This document shows, piece by piece, positions 23,900 through 36,700 of a stretch of 64,000 bases of DNA. The notes beneath the pieces were generated by a model. The model saw nothing but the letters and a program-made list of their open reading frames with translations. It was not told the DNA's origin and did no database searches. Source of the DNA: Prostheceraeus crozeri. Taxonomy: Eukaryota; Platyhelminthes; Polycladida; Euryleptidae. Position 1 is the stretch's first letter. The number at the start of each line of letters is the position of its first letter. Made by a program: the position numbers and the translations under genes. Location of the stretch: assembly GCA_907163375.1 (NCBI GenBank), contig CAJQUW010008614.1, forward strand, positions 1 to 64,000, given 5' to 3'.

Positions 23900-25688
23900 A
23901 ACTTATTGGAATAAAAAGTCGTAAATAGAAGGAAGTGACTTCTTTATTTTCAATTATTTGGAAATTACTTATCTTGAATTTATGAATATGATTGAATAAT
24001 TATATTTATAACATAAATAATAGGCCTACATTTATCATTGATCATATAGGCCATCACAGAATCGAGAGTTTCAAATAATATTTCATCTGCACTTTTTATT
24101 ATTTTTGAAATAGCCTCTGGCTTTTACAGAAATTAAAAAAATGCGAGATTTTTGACGCAACCTGTCGAGATTCTTTAGCGAGACTGACAAAGCAACATTT
24201 ACAAAAAAATCAAGATTGTTTAGACCTAATATTGGTAACGAGAATAGACATGCACCGTATACACTGTACATGTGAAAATGCAATATAGAATGTCATAGAA
24301 TATGCACAAGGCCAATCAAAACAACCTAATCTTGGGGAGTAATATGTCACATCACAGTATCAACGTTGAGTCAAAAATTTCGTGTTCTTTATTCTTGTGA
24401 AAGTCATAGGTATTTTTTTAGAAAAATTTGGATTTTCTAGCTACGAATAACTTTTCTTCAAGATATCCTTGAAAATCTCTCATCATGTGAATTATGTGTT
24501 TTATGAATTTTTATTGTGTTTTTTGTGAATTATGTGATAAATGGTGTTGAAACATAAAATACACATTTTTTATGTTTGGATAAATGATGAAACCATCAAA
24601 AAGCCCTATTATTTAAGTCTGAACCCTAGGGCAAATCAAAATGTTTATCACATTATTTCATAATATAAAATGTTATCTAAATGCTGCAATTTCCATTTCG
24701 CAAATAAATGAAGGCATACATCTTTAGTTTTCATTTCTATAGCAGAAATATTAAAAAATACTTCGCAATTACAATTGAAGAGAAAGGAAATTAGGCTATC
24801 TAATTATCAAATCATTTTTCTATTGTATAGTATTTTTATTTAAAATTGGTTTGAGTAAACCTACTACCCATGCAATCACATCCTTCGCATGCCTGAAGTC
24901 AATTTATGTATAGCTTACATATCTTTGGAAAAAATGTAAAATTAATTAATGAAGAATCCAGTAAAAAGAGTGGAGAAAATTTGATTTAATACATGATGTT
25001 TAAGTTAAGAATAATTCACACAATCTAGCCGAAAGTTTTACTTACTTTGCCTGGTTTTCCTAGTCCAGAAACAACCGCCTGCCAAACTCGATGTTCAAGC
25101 ATATTCAGGCACAAGCCTCGAAGATACTCCGCACAAATTGATCAATCTAAAATGGCAACAGCCGGTGGTATGTACTCGTAATTGAATGAGGAATATAAGA
25201 TATTTATTTTCATGTTTTAACATATCATTAATTGTGAATAAATAAAAATGCATGTACATTGTAGGCCTATATAGCAATTAGGTAAGAGTGCATAAAAACT
25301 ATTATTGATATTTGCAAAATAAAAAATTGTCAATCCATTATAATTGGTGAAATTAGTTTCAGTTAAATCGTCAAGAAAATCACAGAGCATATGTGCTAGG
25401 GAACAACATTTGTAATATCACGATGTATGATAGGTTTAACCCTCCGAATTTTGTAGGCCTATGGAATACATGGAAGGAGTCTGTGCTTTTTCAAAAGTTC
25501 TCTTTAATATGTGATTTAGATCGACAACGCATTCAATTAAGCTACTGCAGCACAGCATTTCAAATTAGAAATACATTAGACCATAATTCTTATCTTGATG
25601 ATAACTGAACAAAGAAAGAAATTCACATTACACCTAAATTAATCATTCTAGGTGCATTGACTGCTTTAGTGTTGTTTTGGGAAAAGTC
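23900..25688. other. No gene recognised
   Basis: AT-rich non-coding sequence. The short open frames have no motifs. TAGGCCTA words lie at about 24,021 and 25,261. Confidence 0.5.
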
Positions 25689-25921
25689 AAGTTGATCTAT
25701 TTTACATCAGCTCGATATATTTCAATAGCTCAGCGTTATCTTCAGGAGCAAAGGATTACAAGAATGTTTATGGTAGTGATCCAAAATAATAGTGTTATTC
25801 TATAGGTGTGATTTCTGATTTCTTTGTACATTTTGAATCACTTTTATGAATATTCTTGAAATCCCTTGCTCCTTGCGCTGAGTTACTGAAATATGTTGAG
25901 CTGATGCAAATCATCAACTTT
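25689..25921. repeat. Hairpin MITE
   Basis: GTTGAT...CATCAGCTCGATATATTTCA near 25,690-25,725 pairs with TGAAATATGTTGAGCTGATG...ATCAAC at 25,885-25,920. Further inner blocks pair too (GGAGCAAAGGATTACAAGAAT against ATTCTTGAAATCCCTTGCTCC). The arms are about 90 bp. Confidence 0.7.
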
Positions 25922-26924
25922 ACGAAGATGACAGCAATGATTCTAGGGATTTTCGATTGTAAACATCTGAATGAATTCTTTTGACGATACTCGTACCGGT
26001 ATGCATAAAGTTCCTATTTCATTTAATCACATATTAAAATATGAATTAGCATGCTGATACTTACATGTTGCGACGAAAGTAATCGACACAAGAACATGAG
26101 AAGCATTGAACTCGAAACACTAAGTTGAGAAACCAAACGACATTGACTATGGAGATAACACAGATTGTTCTGCTCTGCTGATTTCTCCCGATTTTCACTT
26201 GATAGATGTATCAATCTCCAATTGAAGCTATCGGATGAAAGGTTGCCTTCTTTCAAGGAATTCTTTACCATGTTGCATAATTTAATCCATGTGTCACTAA
26301 ATTTGATATTGTGCACGATAAAATGGGCAATACTGAGACACGCTGGTCTCTGAAGACAGATGAAGGATAGCAGTGGCGTGCGTAAAGTCCACAACATTAG
26401 TGCCGGATCAGTGCTATATTTGACGCAGCATCATATCATCATGTGCGTTGCTCGCTTGTGTGACTGCAAGTGAGAGTCAGCGTCATCGATCCATCTGTAG
26501 CTGTCGGCAGGCGAACCCGGACAAAGACAAATGCTGCCGAAGCATGGAGAGGGATGGAATTAGTCTGCTAAAGCGAGAAGGGCGGGGAGATTGCGCAACG
26601 GAACCTGTCTGTGTAAAAGCTTTCAAAATCACATCACTTGCGCAGATTTCAGATACGAAGATACTACTGAAAGCATAATGAATATCTTTTATAATTGGTT
26701 ACTTAGGTTGTCATGCAAGGTAATGAAATCATTCGGAAAGGGAAAGCTGCAGAGTTGATAGAAAAACACGCAAGCATACAAAAAGATAATTTATTTCATT
26801 TGAAGACTTAATTGTGAAATGCGAATTTCTTTCTTGTGAGATTAAAGTGACAGTTTGCAATGCAAAAACACACTGTCGTTTTTTTTTTGAGACTACATTT
26901 TTTTACATCGCATCGAATGTATCC
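25922..26924. other. No gene recognised
   Basis: A 124-codon minus-strand frame (26,397-26,023) and a 76-codon plus-strand frame (26,448-26,678) show no known domain. The second lies in a locally GC-richer patch with several cysteines but no ATG start. Confidence 0.4.
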
Positions 26925-27190
26925 AAATGCATAGATGAGAATATAAGAGAGATTAGAGCGAACAAGGGGAAAAGGAGAAAAAAGGAGAAAAAAGGAGAGG
27001 GATATGAACAAGAATAAGTGGAAAATAAAAGAGACACGGAGTGAAAGAAAAGAGAAAAGGGGATCGAGAGGAGAGGATCGTGGAACTGGAGGATAGAGAT
27101 GAAAGAAATTGGGATAGCAGCAGAAGGAATTGGGATGTCTGAGTTGGGATTTATGAAGACAGTGGGAATAGGAAGAGGAGAATAATTGAT
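26925..27190. repeat. Polypurine tract
   Basis: The plus strand is almost entirely A and G for about 260 bases, including several AAAAGGAGA repeats. It is low-complexity and could form triplex structures. Confidence 0.7.
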
Positions 27191-27339
27191 GAGAGAATGA
27201 GTGAATTTTCCGTCATACAAATTAAACCTATGAATTTTGAGTTTGGAAAGAGACCAATCGCATTATCGAGACATTACTAGACATTTATGAATTTAAGTGG
27301 GATAAGATGATAAAATGATGGGCAAATGATATGGGAATT

Positions 27340-27620
27340 CCATGTCAGATCCCATCAAACGCCCATATGGTCTGATGGTGGGATGACGATCGCCCACGCA
27401 ATATCCATGAGCAATAATGGGACCTCACTCCCGGGACGAGCAAACCGAATAATTTTGTTAGAAACTTGCTAACTGTTTGGTAATTTTGTGAAAAATAGAA
27501 ATTTTGATAAATTCCTACTATGTTTGCTAATTTTGTTAGAGGCCTACCAGTTTCTAAGCAAAATAATAAAATTATAAAAAACTTTTTAATTTTGTTAAAT
27601 ATTTATGAAATATTAGTCAA
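27340..27620. repeat. AT-rich interspersed repeat with CCCGGGACGAGCAAACC end
   Basis: CCCGGGACGAGCAAACC at 27,430-27,446 is followed by AT-rich sequence with TTTTGTTA words. The complement of nearly the same end occurs at 40,856-40,872, with similar AT-rich sequence inside. Confidence 0.45.
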
Positions 27621-28289
27621 ATTATCCTAAATGTCAGAACAAAACATTAATTAAATACATGCTTTCAGATAAGATCTGATATGCCATCCAAAACGCAGTG
27701 TGTTGTTAGGAGCATTAAACTTTTGATTGACAAGAATCGATGAGAAATTGTCTCAAAAGGCATTGATTCACTAATATCTCTCATTGAAAACCTGTGATTC
27801 GATGCTTGGTCAAATGAGCTTGAAAATAAGTTTCAGCACGAATGTAGCAATCAGATCTTGTGTTCGAAATTGTATGTTTTACTTCCATATTGCTTGTATG
27901 AATCTTGTGTATTATCTTTGTGAAAACTACTCGATACGTCATGATATGAGCCTTAAATCGAAGAAACAGTTTAAGTCGTGTGAAATTTCACCGACTCTGA
28001 GATCCTATCGAACTGTAGTAATCGCTTCGAACTTGCTCTAATCGTTCTCAGGAAACGATAGGAATTCCCGTGACGAGAATCCTATATTGGGTGCTATATT
28101 TAGAAGTCTGTATAAGGCGCTCAGAGAGTTGCTATCATTTCCCGATGTTTCACGAGTGTGTCACGAGCATGTTGCACGAGTAATCAGTTTTCATGATTAT
28201 TTCTAAAGCATTACTTTATTCTAATGCATCCCAACCTCTGCAATTATCTAATTTATATTTCTGACCTATTCTGAGAGGGGATTATCATG

Positions 28290-28390
28290 TCTTCAAGATG
28301 GCGAGCCTCCCGACTTCGAACATTGCAAAGCATTTCTTCGCCGCGCTCTACGTCTACCAGTCAGTTCACGGATTCCTCATGTAGTGTGTG
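28290..28390 (+). promoter_or_regulatory. YY1-type start site and possible first exon
   Basis: TCAAGATGGCGAGC at 28,294-28,307 matches the YY1 motif that often overlaps the transcription and translation start of housekeeping genes. The ATG inside it has a strong Kozak context and opens 28 codons (MASLPTSNIAKHFFAALYVY...). No good splice donor was found, so a first exon is only possible. Confidence 0.25.
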
Positions 28391-28455
28391 GGTGTGATTC
28401 CGCTCGTCGAAGTGAAGACTGATGGCGCTGTTTTCTCTATTCATTGAAGATAATA

Positions 28456-28617
28456 CCCTAGTCGCCCGTCCATGGATATTTATGGATGATTTCATGCATG
28501 TATCAGAAATCAATCATGCATGGGAATGCATGATTCATGCATGGGAATGCATGATTCATGCATGAGAATGCATGATTCATGCATGAGAATGCATGATTCA
28601 TGCATTCTCATGCATGA
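28456..28617. repeat. 21-bp minisatellite in an ATGCAT-rich repeat
   Basis: GCATGATTCATGCATGAGAAT and a one-base variant repeat about 4 times from 28,530. The block starts with CCCTAGTCGCCCGTCCATGG (28,456), which recurs complemented at 38,424-38,445. Confidence 0.7.
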
Positions 28618-28619
28618 AT

Positions 28620-30328
28620 ATTATCCATGATCCATTAAGTATCAATGATTTATCAATGTGACATTTGATGTTGCTCAAAAAATCATGCATGATTTTACGA
28701 TGCACTTGATGAAGTTGACCATGGTCCCCAGGAAGGTGGAGTGCGCTTTTAAACAGCACGATCGATACAGAATTGAATTCTCCAACTGAGTGTGGAATAG
28801 ACCAGTTCGTGTTAGAAATATGCAATGATTCATTGCACTTGCCGACTGGGGTGCTCGTAATCACAAATGGGTTCTTCACATATATTTCTATTCAATTCAT
28901 TTCTGGATCGATCATGCGGTTCAAAAAATGAATTTCACCAACCTGACGCGCCACTACGTTTTCATCAATTGCATGGCAAATCATATCTGATTTGCATGCT
29001 AGAACTACCTGAAATTCACATATTAAGGAAATAATACATAGCTCATTGTGGTATGAATAGATTTTATCTATAACAAAAAACAATTAATCAGTGTAAACAT
29101 GGAGGCTACAAAACATAACGAAAAAAGTTCACTTCATATAACAAACTTGTTCGCTAGTCTTTCTCTTTACAAACATTGAGATTCTTCTGAAGTTGGATAA
29201 TAAAAGCTAAATTAAGTTGCATAAAAGAAAAACAGAACAAACCTTCAAAAGAGTCAATTCAAAAAATTAAAATTGAATTGTTTTACATACTTTTATCCCA
29301 GGCACAGCTGCAGCAGCCAATTCAAAGTTCTGGGGTTTACTCTAACAAAATTTATAACTTAATTAAAAACAGAATTAAATTCAGTAGCCAACAGAAAAAT
29401 TACATCTAATTCGCCTTTAAGAGACCTGTTAGCTGGCCTCTAGGATTCTATGAACTGGAATAACACACGGAAATGATAGATACGCCAAGACACATGCGTG
29501 TATTATGAAGTTGATATAATCTCACTGTATAATCCATGCTATACTGGGTCTAATATATATGAAATGCAATACATTCATAGACGACAAATTCACGAAGCAT
29601 TCACGATAATCATGGTGACATAACGTTAGGACATTGCAAGACTTGAAAAATGCATATACACGATAGATGTAATGATTATCAGTAAGTCATCGGTATGATT
29701 TGCCATCATAAACAGCCACTGACACTTCAAGGGGCCATATATGTATAGTGATAAAACGATAGCCACGTTTGATGTCGAAGATTCTGACACACAAGTATGA
29801 CATGCATAAACTCAATGGATTCCAAAAACACAAAAGATTATTTCGCAGTATTCATCACATACAATTCGCACGAAATATTGAAAGATCAACCATAATCAAT
29901 CCAATTGCACAGATTGACGCAGTGATCAGCAGCGAGTACCGAAAGTTAATAGAGGACAAAGGAAGTAAAGCATCAAATGTGGAGATCACCACGAGCATTA
30001 ACCACCTGCAACGAAACGAAAATTACAAGTATGTTATTTTAAAACCATTGTAGGGGCTGTCTGCAATTGACGTCAAATAGGAGGGGGAGGGGCTTACTCA
30101 AAATTGGCATTTGATGTTTGACTTTTACTGATTAAGTCACCTTTTATGAATACATGATAGCAACTGTATACCAGATTTTCCAAAAATTCACACTTGTCTC
30201 TTTCAAATTTCGGGACACGCGCGGATCAGTAGACAGATTCTTTATTGATTTAAGATGACCAAATTGTAGTTGAATAGAATATCATTTTCAAATAATCATT
30301 TAATTGTTCCTCATAAACAGCCTATAAA
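28620..30328. other. No gene recognised
   Basis: A 94-codon plus-strand frame at 29,769-30,053 is hydrophilic but unrecognised and has no supporting signals. Confidence 0.4.
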
Positions 30329-30458
30329 AAATCGAAAATAGCCGATGCTGTTTGTGTTGAAAACATTCTCAAATTTTCGTCGTCCCCTGACGCGGTCTGA
30401 GACAGACGAAAGTTTGGGAATATATTTTCAACAGCATCGGCAATTTTCGATTACTTAA
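30329..30458. repeat. Hairpin MITE
   Basis: ATCGAAAATAGCCGATGCTG at 30,331 pairs with CAGCATCGGCAATTTTCGAT ending near 30,451. The pairing continues inward to TTTTCGTC/GACGAAAG, leaving a loop of about 25 bases. Both arms are about 50 bp. Confidence 0.75.
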
Positions 30459-31063
30459 AGTGATCATTTATTTCCATTCTTATTTCTAGTTCATTATGTA
30501 ATCACGTGTTTTATAACTATCAATATTCGATAAACTCCTTTTATATCATCTACATCGTAGGCTACACTAAATGATGAAAGTCATGTAACGACTTAGAATT
30601 TCTGAGCTGCAGAGAAAAGAGAATGACCTAATCCCATTTTCAAACAGCCACAAATTTTGAAAATGATTCCTCTTTTAAAATACATACTTTAATATACAAG
30701 TAAAGAATGAGCTGCCAAACTCAGAAGCACCAATTATGGAAGAAAATTGGAAGAACATGTGTATCCGGGAAAACGACCACCTTCAACGTCAATCCACACA
30801 AAAATGCCTGTTAAATGATCATAATAATTGCAACTTACCAGGAATAACGAGACCACTTTAATTGAGCTGCAGAAAAGCCCGAAACATCCCATGCAATTGA
30901 GAGAATCCGTGTAATGGGAAAACAACCATCTACAAAGAAGGGATTAAGTACAGACTGATCAACATAATAGTTTTACATTTACAGAACAACTATTACACAA
31001 TTAAATCAAAAATTCCAATGAAAAAAATACATGCACTTAAGTTTTTCACTTTTATCTATAGAT

Positions 31064-33761
31064 CAGTGGTCGGGCCAGAGATTTTTCCGTTTTTTTAGCA
31101 GCTCTACAAAATTTTCGCAGGCCTACTAATACCAGCAAATTATAGTATCATATTTCATGATTATGAAGAGTAAACACCGCTCTTATCAAAACTTGACCAA
31201 CGCCCAATATCTGTCGGGACAAACTGATTTTTCAAAATGTCTTGTGCAATCTCCGCAAATAAGTGCTTTCTTGTAATAAGCCAGATTTTTCGAAAGTAAC
31301 TACTTTCCGTCAGTGATGACTCACAAAAGATTTTTCGCAAATATCTGATTTCAGAAACTTGCTACTACTGCCATCTACTCTTTCTTAGGAGCCATTTTGT
31401 TAATACTTAACTACCTAAATTATAAAAAATAAATAGATAAATGAACGTTGTTTATACTCGGAAGCACATTAGGCACGGAGCCTTTCTTCCATGTGGCCGA
31501 GTTGTCATTTACCACTTTCATTCTTTTCCGTGCTGAGTGTTTAGCAAGAATGCAGAGTGTACCTATTTTAAAAGTCTTAGGTTTGACCCGACCAAGATTT
31601 GAACCAAGGTCTCCCGGACGCAGAGCGAACACTCTACCACAAGGCCACAGCGCCGGTTCCTAAAAGATAAAACTGGCATTTTGTTACCGAATCCATCTTA
31701 TCAGCTAGTACATACATGTGCATGTAGCAAATATAGTCAAAAGTCACTAACCTTACAACTAAACCACCAACAAAAATTTTACAACGAAAATTCTTGTTAT
31801 TACATGTCATTTAAGACATGATCCGTTCCAGTTGATAACAGGCGCTGACAGGAAGGTCACAACAAAAGGAGATAAACCAATCAGCAATTGACAGAAAGCA
31901 GAAGTTTTCATCAAAAGAAAACAAGTAATAATTACGGATCGAAAGAGAAAAAGTAGATGATGCAGAAATTCAGCGGTGTGGAAATCTTGACTTGTAAAGA
32001 TGCAACAATCATATACATGAAAACATTGAGCATGATGTCTCTGAGTATGATCAAGTATGATGTTCTCTTTCCATTGACTCCTCCTGCTCCTCACGCTGCT
32101 GTCTTGCTTGGTTTTCCATTAATATTGCACTGGTATTTCCCATCAATTCTCTCTGTCTCGGAATGCATCGAGCTTGAGGGTATAGGTCCACCCCAAATTT
32201 CCAGGCACCTGGAGGAACTGAAGTCGATCAGTGGCGGCGACTGCACAAGCAACAAAATTTTTGCATCTGCTTGCAGGAAATTACAGGAATAATTGGTAGT
32301 CGCATTAATCTGATGATCACATTATTTCTGCAACAGACGAAGGTCTTAGACCGAAAACTTGTGTGCCAATGAATCTAATTCGAGCAGAACAAAATGTGCT
32401 TTCCTGCAGTATTATCAACTCCGGCTCGATAGTTCTACATCATATTAATGTTTTCCATTCCCTCGTGTTTCTTTTTGTCCGATGCCTCTATCTTTTATCT
32501 CTTAGTGCTCTGAAGCATCGAATTTATTGTCACAAAATTATTTTCCTTTTTTTGCTGTAACTGTTTTCCGCTTTTTTTGATGGTGATCTGTCCTCTTGTT
32601 CTTTAAAACAAGCCTTGGAATGCCGCTTGGCCAACGACACTTTTTACGAAGACTGTCTGTGGTTGGCAACGTGTGGCAGAACCATAGAAATTGACAACAA
32701 TAAACAGACAACTAAAAAGATAAAATTGCTAACTTCAGATAAACAGTTTATTTCTATGGGCAGAACTGATTGTCGGCAGCTAGGTCAACGCTCACACACT
32801 GTTGATCAAAAACAGATGTCTCGAGATTCGGACATTTCATTTTTATGGACTTTGCATCATTTAAGAGAAAATTCCAGAACAGTCTATTTTCCAGGGTCAG
32901 CTATGAAATTTTCTGCCTATCTGGTATAAAATGTGGTACATTTTTTGCAGCATCCACGTCTTTAGAATGCGCTTTCAAATTTTCTGAATGGAAGGTAAGA
33001 ACCGTTTGTAAGATGAGAGTACATTCATTTAACATCACTCATCGCTTGATTTGATCTTTTCGGGTGATCTTAAAAACCACCAGCTGTTCGAGGATATTTT
33101 GGACAACTTAATGGCAATGCAACTGATAACACAAGGCTAGACATTGTGCTTTCTGCATCCATCAGAGCCGTTGCATCGTTAGCTGAATATCAAAAATATG
33201 AGTAAATCGTATAGGAAGTGTGGAGCGCTTCAAATGACTCCAGTTGCGTTCAGAATTTCAGGCATCGAGCGAGTGTACAAAATGAATTTCAATGCATATA
33301 TCCGACAACAATACTCATATTAATTTGAATTTTATTTGTTTTGTCTATACATCAATTGAAAAATTATTTGAAATCAAGTCGGTTATCATTCTTCTATAGA
33401 ACTATCGGCAACTTCTTAAACATGGCTTTGACAGCTTCGTATGCGGTTACAACATCCACAGTAACTCAGTAGATGCTCGGAACTACTGCTGCAATTCTTT
33501 TATTTTACTGAATCTGTTACAAGATGTAAGACGCTGTGAATAATATGAAGCTTTAACTAAATGATAACGTAATGAATAACATGCTAATTAGTTGTTATTA
33601 GTTTGCCTTTTCCATCCTGTAGACCAGTGTTTATTCTATAAGACAACATAGGTTCATTTAAATGTAAGAATTACAAGGTTCAATTTTTCGCAGGACCAAG
33701 TCAATTTTTTTTCCCAGCGAGTTCATTTTTTTAAACATTTTCGCAGATGGTCCGACCACTG
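31064..33761. mobile_element. hAT-type element with 8-bp target duplication
   Basis: The left end is CAGTGGTCGGGCCA (31,064) and the right end TGGTCCGACCACTG (ends 33,761), a 14-bp inverted repeat with one mismatch. The flanks are a perfect 8-bp duplication CTATAGAT at 31,056-31,063 and 33,762-33,769. CAGTGG termini and 8-bp duplications define hAT elements. I see no intact transposase in the 2.7 kb. Open frames at 31,957-32,292 and 32,615-32,929 are unrecognised. A SINE is nested at 31,440-31,665. Confidence 0.75.
31440..31665 (-). repeat. tRNA-derived SINE
   Basis: On the minus strand the element starts CCGGCGCTGTGG near 31,657. It has an A-box-like TGTGGCCTTGTGGTAGAGTG (31,649-31,630) and a B box GGTTCAAATCT (31,605-31,595), spaced as in a tRNA. 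A tRNA-unrelated body follows, with an AT-rich tail near 31,430. No cloverleaf anticodon arm suggests a functional tRNA. Confidence 0.8.
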
Positions 33762-33769
33762 CTATAGAT

Positions 33770-36700
33770 CTGCCATTTAATATTACGTGCAATTATATAC
33801 AGATTTAGATACTTCTATATATAACGAAATTATCAACCGACCTTTTGATATGGCATATTTGAATTAGTTAGCATTGCTCAGTTAACCGGACTGTTCAAGG
33901 TCAATGACATACGGTAGTCTAGTCATGTCAAGTTTTGATAATGCCATGAATTTGGAATACATGCACATGTACTCGCTACGCAAATATATTTTGGTTTGAT
34001 CAGTCTGAAATTGACAGGTATTCTCATCTGGTACAGAAAGAAGGCACAAATATAAAAAGAAGAACTAGGCCTACATGTAAATAATATCAGGATTTCTGTT
34101 GAAAACTGTAAAACATACGCGTGTATTTAACGAAAATCAGAAAACAATTAAAAAAATAAATCTACTAGTGCAAAAAGTCTAAACATAGCAACTCCTTAAT
34201 TACATCTCTACACAAATTTGCATCATCTTCTTACTTAATATGGGCCTATAAAAGCAATGAGTAGGCTTTTGAACAAGATGCCAACAAGACGGCCCCAATC
34301 ATTACAACAATCCTTCACTCGTTCACAATCAAGTCAATGTCATCATCTAAAGAGCTAAGTGAACTGTTACAATCTTCACAACACGGGGTGTGAAAGACGG
34401 TTTCTCAGTTTTGTGTGTGTCGGTGCGCATAAGCTGAATACTCGCTCCGTACCAGCACTGGATGGAGGGCAACTGTGGACAGCAGCTGCAAGCTCAGCAA
34501 ATTTTCACTAAGACGTTTTCATCCGCATTTACTTGGACGAACCGCCAAACTTGACGGCTTACATATTTTTGATTTCACTTGAAAAAACAGGTGATATGAA
34601 AGATATGCAAGACAATAAATCAGTTATCGTCCGCTAAGCTCCTTTATCCTTTTACCGACGACAAGCAGATTTAGATGTTACCTGACTTCTGACTGCACCC
34701 TGATAAATAATGGTCTTCAAGAAAGAAACCTTCACCGAGCGCAAACATCACTGATAAACAGGGGCAATGAAAAATTAATTTCAAATAATTGCTAGGGATT
34801 TGCTACAATTAGGTGCAATTAAATAATTTCTCAATTGACGAAATTAAGCTGACAATCCATTTGATTTTTTGGATAAAATTATTGCAATTAATTGGTCGGC
34901 CTACATAAACGTACATTACCTATATATGCGGGGATGAGAACGGGCAGTTAGGGGCTCTGACAAAAAATCAACTTTTGAAGGGCCCTCACGGAATCCTCTA
35001 GAATTCCGTGGGCCCTAAATAGAAATTCATTATAGAAATTCATAATAAAAAAATTCATTACAGCCTTTCAAGGGACACTGACGGAAACGCGTATCCGCTA
35101 AAGATTTTCATCCCTGTTATGCGAAGTTGCATGCTCTCTATCAATATCAATTTTTGAAGGCTGTAGTCATGGTATTTAATTTTAAAATTTAAATTCTACA
35201 ATCATTTGCAAATAAGAATGACCAATAAATTCACTATGACTGAGATACTTCTTAGTTGTCTAAACTAATTTAGAGACGCATATGAAGACCAAAGATCTGT
35301 TATAGTGCCCGCTACTTTTGATAAGTGATCCTTAGATAACTGCGTTATAAATTAGTTCTGAGCTGCCAACGACTGTAAGTCGTCGTGCGAGGATTTCATA
35401 GAAGACTTAATTGGTTGTAGTCAAAGTAAAAGCAATTAAATAGACAATTAAAATGTGTGGTACCAAATAGTCACCACAGAATTCTGTTAAATACTGGTTG
35501 AATATGTGACAGTGAATTCATAGTCTTGGGAGCAAGGGCTGGTTCAACGCGGTATTGAAATCTTATCAATTAAAAATTTTTGAGTGATGAATATGTTTAA
35601 AGTGTTTTCAGCAAAATATTACTGAATTCCAGTTATTGTATTACACATTACTGTATCAAGTTATTGATTATTATTGAATTCTAGCGAGGTGATGATAATC
35701 CAGTCAACCAGTGGCTGTGACTACACTCCTCCCCCAAACTAAGTAGATACCGGTAGTACATGATTGTCATCCATATATTGTGACACAAATGACATGATGA
35801 CTTACATGGCACAATCCACATACTGAGGACTGGTTCAAAATACATTCACTTTGACAATAAGTAGGAAGTATAAAATAGATATTCAACAAATAGAAGCAGA
35901 CATAATTATAATAATGTATTGCATGCAAACACAATTCAAAAAAATATTAAGAATGCAACATAAGTACTTCACAATAGACTCAGTATTATACCCGCGACTG
36001 CCGATCAATATCATTTGCCACAAAATATCCAGGATTACAAAACATTCGGAAGCTCTGACATATCAGTCGTTATGAAAATTAAACGACTTACTTTTATAAC
36101 CAGCTAAATCACAAATGAGGTCCATTTGGTCAACCGTCTAATGTAGCTAGCTTGAGCCCTATTTCTTAATCAGGGGATGGGACCATTTGGATTCATGCAG
36201 CCTCATCTAAAAAAAAGCAAGTATCCACCTACTATTCGTCTCAAACATGCTGTATAAACCGAGTACAGTGGCGCTGCTTTCTGAATTATTTTGAGTCATG
36301 ACCGCAGAATGTGCGCATTAAAATTCGGTTCAGTTGTTGAGAAAATAAGGTTTCATTTCAAGACCTCATGTGTTGGTTCATTTTATAGTATATTATAATA
36401 TTATGTTTTTCAATTTCATTAATTCATGATTTTAGCATGACACTTAAAAAATTGCAGAAATCTTACTAATTTCCAATTTATAATGTTACCCTCTATCAAT
36501 TGGCCTACTTAGTTTCCTTGCCTGATACTACCTGAAACCTTGATGCTGTAAACCTAGTACGCACTACATCTACCGGATGAACAAGGAGTAAAACATAAGC
36601 TGTTTTGAATTCCTACCCAGTCTAAAACAGCCGTGTTACATTCTCCAATATCTATTCCCGAATGAAACCCGGGTCAGAGTGAGAAAAAGAAATGGAACCC

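Noticed and set aside
26023-26397. A 124-codon minus-strand open frame
   Set aside because: Its composition is consistent with chance in AT-rich DNA. There is no domain, promoter, splice signal or conserved neighbour.
26340-26420. CAGTGGCGTGCG at about 26,371 as a hAT terminus
   Set aside because: No complementary end or flanking 8-bp duplication was found nearby.
29769-30053. A 94-codon plus-strand frame
   Set aside because: It is hydrophilic but without recognisable motifs or transcription signals, so it is not reported as a gene.
31595-31649. A tRNA gene suggested by A and B boxes
   Set aside because: The sequence does not form an acceptor stem and anticodon arm and continues into a SINE body with an AT-rich tail.
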